This document shows, in pieces, positions 16,925-25,844 of a stretch of DNA of 46,493 nucleotides; the first letter of the stretch is position 1; every line of letters begins with the position of its first letter. Made by a program: the position numbers and the translations under genes. The DNA comes from CALBTQ01 sp036725605 (GTDB lineage Bacteria; Lernaellota; Lernaellaia; Lernaellales; Lernaellaceae). The DNA lies in contig DAIMDW010000035.1 in the NCBI GenBank assembly GCA_036725605.1, positions 1 to 46,493 on the forward strand, given 5' to 3'. A model generated the notes under the pieces. It made no database searches, had not been told where the DNA came from, and saw nothing but the letters and a program-made list of their open reading frames with translations.

Positions 16925-18004
16925 ATGAAGCGAGTGCACAATTTCTACCCCGGTCCCGGCGCCCTTCCGTTGGAGGCGATCGAGTACGCGCAGAACGAGC
17001 TGGTCGATTTTCAGGGCACCGGCATGTCCTTGCTGGAAATGTCCCACCGTTCGACGGCGTATCAGGAAGTGCATGACGAGGCCTACGCGTTGTTGCGCGA
17101 GCTGATGGAGCTGCCGGAGAATTATCACATTATGTTCCTGCAGGGCGGCGCCAGTTTGCAGTTCGCCATGCTGCCGATGAACCTGCTGGCCGGCGGCAAA
17201 GTCGCCGACTACATCGACACCGGCGTGTGGTCGACCCGCGCGATCACCGAGGCGAAGATCGTGGGCCAGGCCAATGTGATTGCTTCGTCCAAGGACGACG
17301 ACTACAACCACGTGCCCAAGGACCTGCCGTTCACGCCCGGCGCGGCCTACGTGCATCTGACCAGCAACAACACGATCATGGGCACGCAGTGGTTCAAGTA
17401 TCCGGACACGGGCGACGTGCCGCTGATCGGCGACATGTCCTCGGACATTCTGTGCCGCAAGGTTGACCCGACGCAGTTCGGCGTGATCTACGCCGGTGCG
17501 CACAAGAACCTGGGCCCGTCGGGCACGACGATCGTGATGATGCGCGACGACCTGCTGGCCAAGTGCGATCCGTCGCTGCCGACGCTGCTCAAGTACTCGA
17601 CGCACGTCGAGAATCAGTCGATGTTCAACACGCCGGTGACCTTCACCATCTACATGGTGCGCAACGTGTTGCGGCACCTCAAGGCGACCGGCGGCATCGA
17701 GGCGATGGAAAAGCAGAACTTCGCCAAGGGCGAGCTGTTCTACAACTTCCTGGACAACTCGGGCGGCTACTACACTTGCCCGATCGCCAAGGAAGACCGG
17801 TCGATCATGAACATCGTGTTCAACATGCCCACGACCGAACTGGAAGAGAAGTTCGTCGCCGAGGCGATCAAGAACGATTTCATCGGTCTGAAGAACCTGC
17901 CGCAGCGCGGTCACCTGCGCATTTCGTTGTACAACTCGGTGTCCATCGAGTCGGTGCGCACGGTGCTCGAGTTCATGAAAGAGTTCCAGCGCGTCAACGG
18001 CTAA
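16925..18004 (+). CDS. serC: Phosphoserine aminotransferase
   Basis: 359 residues, the standard SerC length. Converts 3-phosphohydroxypyruvate to phosphoserine with glutamate in serine synthesis, and the matching step of pyridoxal phosphate synthesis in organisms that use that route. Landmarks: HNFYPGPGALP at the N-terminus, EMSHRS, FLQGGASLQFAM (PLP phosphate site), and IYAGAHKNLGPSGTTIV carrying the PLP lysine, ending with GHLRISLYN. The ATG at 16925 sits 6 nt after GGAG; the ATG at 16919 is too close to that signal. Neither serA nor serB is nearby. A strong terminator follows, so it is probably transcribed alone. Confidence 0.96.
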   Translation: MKRVHNFYPGPGALPLEAIEYAQNELVDFQGTGMSLLEMSHRSTAYQEVHDEAYALLRELMELPENYHIMFLQGGASLQFAMLPMNLLAGGKVADYIDTGVWSTRAITEAKIVGQANVIASSKDDDYNHVPKDLPFTPGAAYVHLTSNNTIMGTQWFKYPDTGDVPLIGDMSSDILCRKVDPTQFGVIYAGAHKNLGPSGTTIVMMRDDLLAKCDPSLPTLLKYSTHVENQSMFNTPVTFTIYMVRNVLRHLKATGGIEAMEKQNFAKGELFYNFLDNSGGYYTCPIAKEDRSIMNIVFNMPTTELEEKFVAEAIKNDFIGLKNLPQRGHLRISLYNSVSIESVRTVLEFMKEFQRVNG

Positions 18005-18028
18005 GCGCGCAAACATCGTGACCACAAG

Positions 18029-18060
18029 CGGGGCGGAGCGATCCGTCCCGTTTTTGTTTT
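18029..18060 (+). terminator. Intrinsic terminator of serC
   Basis: CGGGGCGGA, loop GCGA, TCCGTCCCG (9-bp stem with one G-U pair), followed by TTTTTGTTTT, 25 bp after the stop. Confidence 0.9.
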
Positions 18061-18272
18061 AAATTGACATTCGATGAGGAATTTGTTTTGGTACATGTCG
18101 GGGATGAGAATAACCAAAAGTTATCAATGATTATTTGTGGATAAATCTGTTCGTTGTTCACGCTCAGCCCATCTCGATCGCGCAGACTTCCCGGTGAATC
18201 GCCCATTCTTTCGCCAACGACTCAGGTGATTAAATCCCCATTGAATTCAACAGTAATTGAAGGGAGGAATCA

Positions 18273-20216
18273 ATGGAAAGGATGGCCAAAGCCTGTGGAG
18301 TTCTGTTTGTATGTATTCTAATGATAGCCATTTCATGGGGATTTGCCTTCGCGGAGAATACTGAACAGCCGAAAGAGCAAACGCCGGAACCGATCGTTGA
18401 AAATGAATATCCGCGTTTCAACGAAAAAAAGATCGACTTGACCAATGTACTTCTCGTTCGATTGACCAAATTTTGTCTCGACGAAACGAATAAGAATGAT
18501 CCGTTTTGCAAAGCCCCGTTGGACACCGGTACGCAGATTCCCGAAATGGGCGGAGATCTCGACAAGGCCGGGTCGGTTTCGATCGGATCCATCGGCGGGG
18601 CATCGTGGGAAGACGCGATTATCCAAGGGACGGCCGCGTTTATCGCCAAGCGGGCCGAAGAGGAATTGTTGGCCAACTTCGTCGACCATTTGAAAAACGA
18701 ACTGTGCGGTAAAGACAATGTAAAAAAATATTTTCCGAACACGTGTACGCTTACCAACAATGTCAACACGTATACCCGCCAAGTGCCGTGGGGCCTAATC
18801 AAATCCACCATCGAGAAAGACCTCAATGCCTTGCCGTATCGTCTGGTCCAGTTTGAAATTGTCCCGGCGCTCAACGAAAAGAACGTACCCAAGGATGTCG
18901 GTGAATATTTTTATTCGTTGATCGACATCATTTTTCTTTTGGAGCGCGGCGAGGATCCCTTCGATTCGCTGGCCGGCCTCGGCGAGTATTACCGCGAGAA
19001 AGCGACAGGTTGGCAGTCTACCCCGGCTTCTTCATCGCTGTACTGTGTCGGCATCGTGACAGAAATACTCAGACCATTGTTTGACAAAAAAAACAAAGAG
19101 CTGGTTGAAGAGGAAATTACTTGGAAAATTGCCGCGCGGCTGATCTACAAACGGATGGAAGACGACCAGAAGGACGGTCTAATAACAGTAGATGAAGACA
19201 TATTAATGGTGCAGGCGCAGCAATTGGAATCGGTCTACCGGGAATTTTCCAATCTCGCCGATGAGGTGAAAAAAGCGAAAGAAGCGCTGTCGACGATGGA
19301 CAAGTCGCAAACCAACGATCAACTCCGCGCTTTTCGGGTTTACATCGAAAGCGCGACGCGGGTGGTGCAATCCTTCGCGACCATAACGAAAATTCTGGGC
19401 AAGGATCTGACGAACGATTTCCAAAAGGTAAAACAGGTGACCAATGCCCTGGGCAACCTCGGCGATGCGATGGACCATGTCCGCAGCAAGGAATATAACC
19501 TGGTGTTCGTCGACGTATTGGCTTTGGTCGAGAATGTGCAAGATCTGCAGGTAAGCAAAGACCATCAGATTCTTCCCGGCTGGTATTACCAATACGGTCC
19601 CTTCCTGGTGGAGATGGCCACCGCCAAGGACGCCGAATCGGTGGAGAAAGCCCTGGAAAACGCGGCTGCGCCGGTCGGCACCTGGCGCGGAAAACGCGGC
19701 TGCGGCGCACATACGTTTTCCCTCACCTCGTACTTCGGCGCGGGAGGCGGCGGCGAATGGGTCAAATCGTTTAGCGATTCCAATGCAACACCGTTCTACG
19801 GTTTGTTCATGCCGGTGGGCGTGGAGTATGCGATTGGGATTGGCGACCATTGTTCGATCCAATTCATGGGTTCGGTGGCCAACCTGGGCACCATCGCCGA
19901 CTTTCGCTATCACCCGGACGACGAGGATACATTTGAAGTGGACGGGGAGGACGCCGAAGTGGAAGAGGATCCGACCTATACCTTCGCACAGGTGTTTTCG
20001 CCCGGCGTGTACGGCTCGGTCGGCATCTCTAAAACGCCGTTGGTCGTCGGCGGCGGCGTATCGTTAGCGCCGCGTTTGCGTACGATCAAATACGACGCCG
20101 AAGGTGATTTCGAAACGGCGGAGGAAGATGAAATCAACGTCGTGCGCGCTCATATATTTATAGCCGTCGACGTGACGCTGTTCCGGCTCGGCGGATGCGA
20201 TTGCCGAAAGAAGTAA
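18273..20216 (+). CDS. Large exported protein of unknown function
   Basis: 647 residues. A type I signal peptide ends about AFA-ENTEQ (27). The middle (90-470) is helical, with a segment WEDAIIQGTAAFIAKRAEEELLANFVDHL and a probable coiled coil at 305-345 (LESVYREFSNLADEVKKAKEAL). The C-terminal 150 residues are beta- and Gly-rich (SYFGAGGGGEW, GVYGSVGISKTPLVVGGGVSLAPRL, HIFIAVDVTLF) and look like a small outer-membrane barrel or a beta-sandwich, closing with the Cys-rich GGCDCRKK. I do not recognise a family. GGGAGGAAT lies before the ATG. Base composition is more AT-rich than the neighbours, with many AAA/GAA/AAT codons, which may mark transfer. Its own terminator follows. Confidence 0.8.
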   Translation: MERMAKACGVLFVCILMIAISWGFAFAENTEQPKEQTPEPIVENEYPRFNEKKIDLTNVLLVRLTKFCLDETNKNDPFCKAPLDTGTQIPEMGGDLDKAGSVSIGSIGGASWEDAIIQGTAAFIAKRAEEELLANFVDHLKNELCGKDNVKKYFPNTCTLTNNVNTYTRQVPWGLIKSTIEKDLNALPYRLVQFEIVPALNEKNVPKDVGEYFYSLIDIIFLLERGEDPFDSLAGLGEYYREKATGWQSTPASSSLYCVGIVTEILRPLFDKKNKELVEEEITWKIAARLIYKRMEDDQKDGLITVDEDILMVQAQQLESVYREFSNLADEVKKAKEALSTMDKSQTNDQLRAFRVYIESATRVVQSFATITKILGKDLTNDFQKVKQVTNALGNLGDAMDHVRSKEYNLVFVDVLALVENVQDLQVSKDHQILPGWYYQYGPFLVEMATAKDAESVEKALENAAAPVGTWRGKRGCGAHTFSLTSYFGAGGGGEWVKSFSDSNATPFYGLFMPVGVEYAIGIGDHCSIQFMGSVANLGTIADFRYHPDDEDTFEVDGEDAEVEEDPTYTFAQVFSPGVYGSVGISKTPLVVGGGVSLAPRLRTIKYDAEGDFETAEEDEINVVRAHIFIAVDVTLFRLGGCDCRKK

Positions 20217-20242
20217 ACAGGTCAAATGCCGATGCGCAACGG

Positions 20243-20281
20243 GCCGGCGGTGAAATTCATCGCCGGCCTTTCGTCTCTTTT
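20243..20281 (+). terminator. Intrinsic terminator after the 18273-20216 gene
   Basis: GCCGGCGGTGAA and TTCATCGCCGGC pair over up to 12 positions (one G-U; the innermost pairs form the loop), followed by CTTTCGTCTCTTTT. It separates this gene from bioA. Confidence 0.75.
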
Positions 20282-20334
20282 CATCCCGCGAAAATCGCTT
20301 ATCATGACCGGGCAACACACGGAGGCGATATTCC

Positions 20335-21681
20335 ATGAACGAGCAGACCAAGCGCCTGCGCGAACTCGATCGCGCGCACATCTGGCATCCGTTCACGCAG
20401 ATGGCCGGGTGGATGGACGAGGATTTTCCGGTGATCGTCGCCGGCGAGGGCGCGCACCTGATCGACAGCGAGGGGCGGCGCTACCTGGACGGCGTGGCCA
20501 GTTTGTGGACGAACGTGCACGGGCATCGCGTGGCGGAGATCGACGCGGCCGTGCGCGAACAACTCGATAAAATCGCGCATTCGACGCTGCTGGGGCTGGC
20601 CAACGAACCGGCGACGCTGTTCGCCGCCGAACTGGCCGAGGTGTTGCCCGGCGCGCTGCAGCGTATTTTCTATTCCGACAACGGCGCGACCTCGGTCGAG
20701 GTGGCGATCAAAATCGCCTTCGCCTATTGGCGGCACGTGGGCCAGCCGGAGAAGAATATCTTCTACCGCTTCGCCGAAAGCTATCACGGCGACACGCTGG
20801 GTTCGGTGAGCGTCGGCGGCATCGATTTGTTCCACAGCCTCTATCGGCCGCTGCTGTTCGATGCGCCGGTGCTGCCGTATCCGTACGTGGAGCCGTATCC
20901 GCGACGGGAAGATCGCGCGGCCGCGGCCGAGGAATTGGCCGGGCAGGCGTTGGCGCAATTGCGCGCCGACAAGGACCGGGCCGCGGCGGTGGTGATCGAG
21001 CCGTTGATGCAGGGCGCGGGCGGCATGCGGCCGGCGCCGCGCGGCTTTTTGCGGCGGCTGCGCGAAACGTGCGACGAGTGCGGCATTTTGCTGATCGTCG
21101 ACGAGGTGGCCACCGGTTTCGGGCGCACCGGCACGCTGTTCGCCAGCGAGCAGGAGAACGTCGAGCCCGATCTGCTGTGCCTGGCCAAGGGCATTTCCGG
21201 CGGGTATCTGCCGTTGGCGGCGACGGCGGTGCGCGAGGACATTCATACCGCGTTCTTCGGGCGCTTCGAGGAATTCAAGACGTTCTTCCACGGTCATACG
21301 TACACGGGCAACCCGCTGGCCTGCGCGGCGGCCCGCGCCAGTTTGCGCCTGCTGCGTGAACGCGTGATGCCCGCGCTGCCGGAAAAACTGGCGGCGTTTG
21401 CCGGCGTGTGCGAGCGCCTCGGCGAGCTGCCGCACGTCGGCGACGTGCGCCGCGTGGGGATGATGGCCGGGCTTGAGTTGGTGGATGATCCGGCGACGAA
21501 CGAGCCGTACGATTATCGACGGCGCATGGGGCATCAGGTCGTGCTGGCCGCGCGCGAGCGCGGGGCGATCATCCGGCCGCTGAGCGACACGATCGTGCTC
21601 ATGCCGCCGCTGGGCATGAGCGTCGCGGAGATCGAGCGCCTGGGCGAGATCGTCGGCGAGGCGGTTGTCGCGGTCACGTGA
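20335..21681 (+). CDS. bioA: Adenosylmethionine-8-amino-7-oxononanoate aminotransferase
   Basis: 448 residues. Class III PLP aminotransferase that converts KAPA to DAPA in biotin synthesis. BioA-specific landmarks: HIWHPFTQM at 15-23, LDGVASLWTNVHGH, YSDNGATSVEVAIK, YHGDTLGSVSVGG, IVDEVATGFGRTGTLFA and LCLAKGISGGYLPLAAT with the PLP lysine, then FFHGHTYTGNPLACAAA. The HPFTQ motif and the Tyr-His-Gly-Asp block separate it from ornithine or GABA transaminases. GGAGG lies 10 nt upstream. No other bio gene is present; two hydrolases follow closely, and one could conceivably act as a BioH-like esterase, though nothing in the sequence shows this. Confidence 0.94.
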   Translation: MNEQTKRLRELDRAHIWHPFTQMAGWMDEDFPVIVAGEGAHLIDSEGRRYLDGVASLWTNVHGHRVAEIDAAVREQLDKIAHSTLLGLANEPATLFAAELAEVLPGALQRIFYSDNGATSVEVAIKIAFAYWRHVGQPEKNIFYRFAESYHGDTLGSVSVGGIDLFHSLYRPLLFDAPVLPYPYVEPYPRREDRAAAAEELAGQALAQLRADKDRAAAVVIEPLMQGAGGMRPAPRGFLRRLRETCDECGILLIVDEVATGFGRTGTLFASEQENVEPDLLCLAKGISGGYLPLAATAVREDIHTAFFGRFEEFKTFFHGHTYTGNPLACAAARASLRLLRERVMPALPEKLAAFAGVCERLGELPHVGDVRRVGMMAGLELVDDPATNEPYDYRRRMGHQVVLAARERGAIIRPLSDTIVLMPPLGMSVAEIERLGEIVGEAVVAVT

Positions 21682-21704
21682 TACAATGCGCCGGGGGTGC
21701 GGAG

Positions 21705-22643
21705 ATGAAACCGATCGCGCGCAAAGCCATTAAAATCGTCTTTGTCGTTTTTCTGGCGCTGCTCGTGTGCGCGCTGGCCGGCGGCGGATGGTACGCGTAC
21801 ACGCGGCTTATCAAACGCACGCCCGGTGAATTTTTCGACGCGGGCGGCGTGCGCATCCATTACACCGACGAGGGGCGCGGCGAGCCGGTGGTGCTGGTGC
21901 ACGGCTTCGCGGTCAACGCCGATCTTAACTGGCGGCTGCCGGGCATCGTCGAAAAACTGACTCCGCACTATCGCGTGATCGCGCTCGACCTGCGCGGCCA
22001 CGGCCTGAGCGACAAACCGCACGATGCGATGTCCTACGGCGTCGAGATGGTGCAGGACATCGTGCGGCTGCTGGATCATCTGCACATCGACAAGGCGCAC
22101 CTGGTTGGGTATTCGCTCGGCGGCTTCATCGCGCTCAAGGCGGCGGTGACGCATCCGCAACGCTGGCGCTCGGTGGCGGTGCTCGGCGCGGGCTGGGAGA
22201 ATCCCGAGGCGAGCGCGTTTCTGCGCGTGATCGGCGAGATGAAGGAAGACCTGCAGGCCGGGCGCGGCATCCAGCCGCTGGTGGTCAGCCTCGGCGGCGA
22301 ACGGCAGGCGCCCACGACGCTGCACCGCTGGTGGGTCGTGGCGATGACGCGCTGGTTCAACGATCGGCAGGCGCTGATCGCGATGATGGACGACCTGCCG
22401 GATCTGGCGGTGACCCAGGAGCAACTGCGCACGATCGAGCTGCCGGTGCTGAGCATGGCCGGCGGTAACGATCCGCTGGCCAAGGGCGTCGAGGCGATGG
22501 TCGGCAAGATCGCCGATCACCGGGTGATCATCCTGCCCGGCGCGGATCATCTGCGCGCCACGACGCACCCGTTTTTCGCGCCCGCGCTGCTGGACTTTCT
22601 GCAGGAATGTTGCGCGCCCGAGGCTCCCGAGGAAATGGAATGA
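21705..22643 (+). CDS. Membrane-anchored alpha/beta hydrolase
   Basis: 312 residues. One N-terminal membrane helix (about 9-30) anchors the protein. The hydrolase domain has VVLVHGFAVNADLNW, the ALDLRGHGLSDKP motif, nucleophile elbow VGYSLGGFIA, an acid in AGGNDPLAKG and a base His in PGADHLRATTHP. This is the proline-iminopeptidase/epoxide-hydrolase-like superfamily, with the substrate unassigned. It starts 24 bp after bioA, and its stop overlaps the ATG of the next esterase gene by 4 bp (ATGA), so bioA and both hydrolases may form one operon. Confidence 0.87.
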   Translation: MKPIARKAIKIVFVVFLALLVCALAGGGWYAYTRLIKRTPGEFFDAGGVRIHYTDEGRGEPVVLVHGFAVNADLNWRLPGIVEKLTPHYRVIALDLRGHGLSDKPHDAMSYGVEMVQDIVRLLDHLHIDKAHLVGYSLGGFIALKAAVTHPQRWRSVAVLGAGWENPEASAFLRVIGEMKEDLQAGRGIQPLVVSLGGERQAPTTLHRWWVVAMTRWFNDRQALIAMMDDLPDLAVTQEQLRTIELPVLSMAGGNDPLAKGVEAMVGKIADHRVIILPGADHLRATTHPFFAPALLDFLQECCAPEAPEEME

Positions 22644-23533
22644 ACGCATCTTCGTCCGCGAAGCTCGTCGGCGCGTTGCTGCTGGTCACCGTGGCGCTCG
22701 GTTGCGCGGCGCTGCATCCGGGGCCGATCGTCGGCGTCGAGCAGGTGCACGTCGAGCGCGACATTGTCTATCGGGACGATCCACCGACGGCGAGCGATGA
22801 AACGAAGCGACGGCATTTGCTGGACATCTACTTGCCGACGACCGGCGCGCAGTGGCCGACGGTGCTGATCGTGCACGGCGGCGGTTTCGTGATCAACGAC
22901 AAGGCGATCGTGGACAATATGGGCTACGCGTTGGCGCAGGAGGGCTACGCGGTCGTCGCCTGCAATTACCGGCTGTACCCGCGCACGACGCACCCGGGGC
23001 CGATTGAGGACGTGGCCGCGGCGATCGCCTGGACCAAGGCGAACCTGCCGCGTTACGGCGGAAACACCGATGATTATTTTCTGATCGGATACAGCGCCGG
23101 CGGGACGTTGGCGGCGATGGCGCTGCTCGACGAACGGTGGCTCGCGCCGCACGGCTTGTCGGTGGATATCTTTCGCGCGGCGGTGCTGATGTCGGGCATT
23201 TACGAGGTCGACCGCATTCCGTTTCCGCTGCGTTTCGCCTTCACCCAGGACCCGGAGGTTTGGCGCGACGCCTCGCCGCTGCGCCACGTGCGCGCGCCGC
23301 TGCCGCCGCTGCTGTTGCTGCACGCCGAGCACGACTGGAAGTGGGGGTGGGGCCGCATGTCGATGAAGGCCCAGGCGCACCTGCTGTATGAAAAACTGCG
23401 CGCCGCCGGCAACGACGTGACGCTGCGCGAAATTCCGGATTGCAACCACGACGGCATCGAAATGCAGATCGGTCGCGATCCCGCCAGCGCCACCTTCGCC
23501 GCGCTCCGCGCGTTCCTGGCGCGGCACCGCTAG
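22640..23533 (+). CDS. Lipoprotein carboxylesterase (alpha/beta hydrolase, HGGG type)
   Basis: 297 residues. The signal peptide ends in lipobox VALGC; no Asp linker follows. The enzyme has the oxyanion motif VLIVHGGGFVINDK, the nucleophile elbow LIGYSAGGTLA, an Asp or Glu near LLLLHAEHDWKWG and the catalytic His in PDCNHDGIEM. This is the BD-FAE/hormone-sensitive-lipase-like group. Likely a periplasmic or surface esterase. The start ATG overlaps the preceding stop; an in-frame extension to 22607 would destroy the signal peptide. Confidence 0.87.
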   Translation: MNASSSAKLVGALLLVTVALGCAALHPGPIVGVEQVHVERDIVYRDDPPTASDETKRRHLLDIYLPTTGAQWPTVLIVHGGGFVINDKAIVDNMGYALAQEGYAVVACNYRLYPRTTHPGPIEDVAAAIAWTKANLPRYGGNTDDYFLIGYSAGGTLAAMALLDERWLAPHGLSVDIFRAAVLMSGIYEVDRIPFPLRFAFTQDPEVWRDASPLRHVRAPLPPLLLLHAEHDWKWGWGRMSMKAQAHLLYEKLRAAGNDVTLREIPDCNHDGIEMQIGRDPASATFAALRAFLARHR

Positions 23534-23555
23534 GCAAATTACCGCTTGCCGCGTG

Positions 23556-23580
23556 GGTGAAATTTTATTATTTATTCACC
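23556..23580. promoter_or_regulatory. Dyad with embedded -10-like element
   Basis: GGTGAA, 13 bp, TTCACC, with TATTAT (23566-23571) inside the AT-rich centre. It lies about 50 bp before the start of the 23630 gene, in an otherwise featureless gap, and could be a promoter with an operator. No good -35 is visible. Confidence 0.35.
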
Positions 23581-23629
23581 ATAAAACGAATTGGAGCGTT
23601 CATCGAACCGTTACGATAGGAGTATGCCG

Positions 23630-25753
23630 ATGCCGTTGCGCCGCTTGTGGTTGATCGTTTTCGCCTTGTTTTTCCTACCGTCCATCGTTCTCGCCGATCC
23701 GGAGCCGCTTTTTTACCCGGAATGGGAGTGGGTGTACGACGGACCGGCCGGGGCGCGAGATCTCCTGAATGATATGGTTTGCGATTCTGAAGGAAATATT
23801 TTCATAACCGGCGAATCGGACGGCGTCGACACCTCGCGCGACCTGGTGCTTTTCAAGTTACAACCCGACGGTCAGCTCCTTTGGGACGTGCGCTATGATG
23901 GAACGAATCATGGTTTGGATTACGGCGCCAAAGTGGTTGTCGATCAAAGCGGGTATTGTACGGTTCTCGGCGCGGAACAAGGTTATGCCATCATTCGCCA
24001 ATATAATGGATTGGGCGAATTGGAATGGAGCGTGAAAGAGGAATCTAATTGCTACATACCGACAGAGACAACGTTGAATGTTTCATTGGATGCCGATGAC
24101 AATTTGGATTTCTGCTATTCTTTACACAACTCAAATTATAATCCAGGCAGTAGGTGGAGAACGAAAAAGTATTCCGCCGACGGCGTTCCGCAATGGGAGG
24201 ATACGATAGAGTCAATCAATTATTCGGATAATGTACCGTTTTTCCTCACCCAGGACGACGCAGGGAATCTCTATGCGGCGGGCATGGGCTACGACTATGA
24301 TAATAACGATTATAACGACGTGTTGATCCGAAAAATGAATGCCGATGGCGTGGAGCAATGGAGATTCTATCACGACATATTCGACCTTCAATACAGCAAC
24401 GACGACTATGTCCATTATTTGGTGGTCGATGATCAGCAAAACGTATATTTCACCGGTTCCGGCGAAATGTACGACCCAAGTATGCTGAATTGCTACAGCA
24501 CGTTTACCGGCAAATTGAACGCGAACGGTCAACTGGTTTGGTCAAACATTTATCCGGCCGTTCCGACCGAGGGCAACGGCGGTTGGGGGCTGTGGTTGGA
24601 TGAGCAGGGCAACATGTATGTGTGGTCGGCGAATTCAATAGAGAATGACAAAATAATCAAATACGACGCCGACGGCAATCAAGTGTGGGTCCATGAAATT
24701 GAGGCGGGCGATGGAGAGGCAACCTTTTTAAGAACGTTTATTTCACAGCCGGGAGACGGCAATTATTTTTCTGGTTATATTAAGCATGCCGATTCCACCT
24801 ACTCATCGTTGTTGATCAAATTCGATTTCAACGGCAATGAATTGTGGCGAATGGTCTATTCCCAAAGCCCCGATATCAACTATCAGATCACAACGATGGC
24901 GCTGGACGGCGCGAACAATATTTACCTCGGCTTTGCCTTTCGGGACGTGACCGTCAAAAGCAACCTGAATGTTGCGGTGATGAAAATCTCCCCCTGTTAC
25001 GGTTGCGTGATCGATTATGAATGTTATGACGACGGGGCGGTCGATCCGGAGAACGTCTGTCACATTTGCGCGGTGGATCAGACGCGTACGGAGTGGACGA
25101 ACAATGACGGCGTCGCTTGCGGCGACGGGCTTTTCTGTAACGGGGTCGACGAATGCAGCGGCGGCGCCTGCGATGCGCACGCGGGCGATCCGTGCGATGA
25201 CAACGGTTTGTTCTGCGACGGCGCGGAATCGTGTGACGAGGAAAACGATCAGTGCGTTTCGGCGGGAAATCCGTGCGACGACAACGGCGTTTTTTGCGAC
25301 GGCGAAGAACTGTGCGACGAGGCGAACGATCTTTGCTATTCGGCGGGCGATCCATGCGCCGACAACGGCCTTTTCTGCGACGGTGTGGAATCGTGTAACG
25401 AACAACAAGATTGGTGCGAAGCCACCGGTAACCCCTGCTCCGATAACGGTCTGTTTTGCGATGGCGTCGAACTGTGCGATGAAACTCTCGATCTATGTTA
25501 CTCAACCGGATATCCGTGCGACGAACATTCGATTTGCGTTGAGGATACAGATTCTTGTGATCCAATGACCACCGACGACGACACGACCGACGACGACACG
25601 ACCGATGACGACACGACCGATGACGACACGATGGACGACGATACGTCTGACGATGACACCACGGATGACGATACATTCGACGATGATGCAACGGATGATG
25701 ATGTGTCCGGCGCGGAAGATGATGACGATGACGATAATGCTTGCGGATGCTAG
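23630..25753 (+). CDS. Secreted propeller-like protein with Cys-rich repeats and Asp-tail ending Cys-Gly-Cys
   Basis: 707 residues. A type I signal peptide (cleavage about VLA-DPEP) has no lipobox Cys. Residues 30-455 are repeated strand units of the kind DDNLYAAGMGYD...IRKMNADGVEQW, an SBBP/PQQ-like propeller. Residues 465-640 hold about five 27-residue Cys repeats (GDPCDDNGLFCDGAESC..), each with four Cys. The last 60 residues are an Asp/Thr run coded by 15-nt tandem repeats, ending NACGC. AGGAG is 7 nt before the ATG at 23630; the ATG at 23624 is too close to it. The AT-rich propeller part differs in composition from the GC-rich tail. Function is unknown; the surface is the likely location. 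Confidence 0.8.
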   Translation: MPLRRLWLIVFALFFLPSIVLADPEPLFYPEWEWVYDGPAGARDLLNDMVCDSEGNIFITGESDGVDTSRDLVLFKLQPDGQLLWDVRYDGTNHGLDYGAKVVVDQSGYCTVLGAEQGYAIIRQYNGLGELEWSVKEESNCYIPTETTLNVSLDADDNLDFCYSLHNSNYNPGSRWRTKKYSADGVPQWEDTIESINYSDNVPFFLTQDDAGNLYAAGMGYDYDNNDYNDVLIRKMNADGVEQWRFYHDIFDLQYSNDDYVHYLVVDDQQNVYFTGSGEMYDPSMLNCYSTFTGKLNANGQLVWSNIYPAVPTEGNGGWGLWLDEQGNMYVWSANSIENDKIIKYDADGNQVWVHEIEAGDGEATFLRTFISQPGDGNYFSGYIKHADSTYSSLLIKFDFNGNELWRMVYSQSPDINYQITTMALDGANNIYLGFAFRDVTVKSNLNVAVMKISPCYGCVIDYECYDDGAVDPENVCHICAVDQTRTEWTNNDGVACGDGLFCNGVDECSGGACDAHAGDPCDDNGLFCDGAESCDEENDQCVSAGNPCDDNGVFCDGEELCDEANDLCYSAGDPCADNGLFCDGVESCNEQQDWCEATGNPCSDNGLFCDGVELCDETLDLCYSTGYPCDEHSICVEDTDSCDPMTTDDDTTDDDTTDDDTTDDDTMDDDTSDDDTTDDDTFDDDATDDDVSGAEDDDDDDNACGC
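25574..25693 (+). repeat. Eight 15-bp tandem units coding the Asp/Thr tail
   Basis: Units run GACGACGACACGACC with drifting third positions and a variable last two codons, each coding Asp-Asp-Asp-Thr-X. The first two units are identical and the later ones diverged, the pattern expected of slippage expansion followed by drift. Lengths change in whole codons, so the frame is kept. Confidence 0.8.
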
Positions 25754-25781
25754 CGGAGCGGTCGGTAACGTGCTATGATTT

Positions 25782-25811
25782 TCAACAAATGTCCAATAAA
25801 TGATTTATAGT
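25782..25811 (+). promoter_or_regulatory. Candidate sigma-70-type promoter for the 25845 gene
   Basis: TCAACA (25782-25787), an 18-bp spacer, then TATAGT (25806-25811), in the AT-rich 91-bp gap. It would leave a leader of about 25 nt. Confidence 0.45.
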
Positions 25812-25844
25812 ACATAGAGATAATTGAAAACTGAGGAGGTTGAG

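Noticed and set aside
18136..18144. Perfect DnaA box (TGTGGATAA) in the AT-rich gap before the 18273 gene
   Set aside because: Single box; no cluster, no dnaA or dnaN nearby, and no AT-rich unwinding array. Not enough to suggest a replication origin.
25574..25693. Regular 15-bp units as a CRISPR array
   Set aside because: No unique spacers; units are contiguous, in frame and code Asp/Thr.
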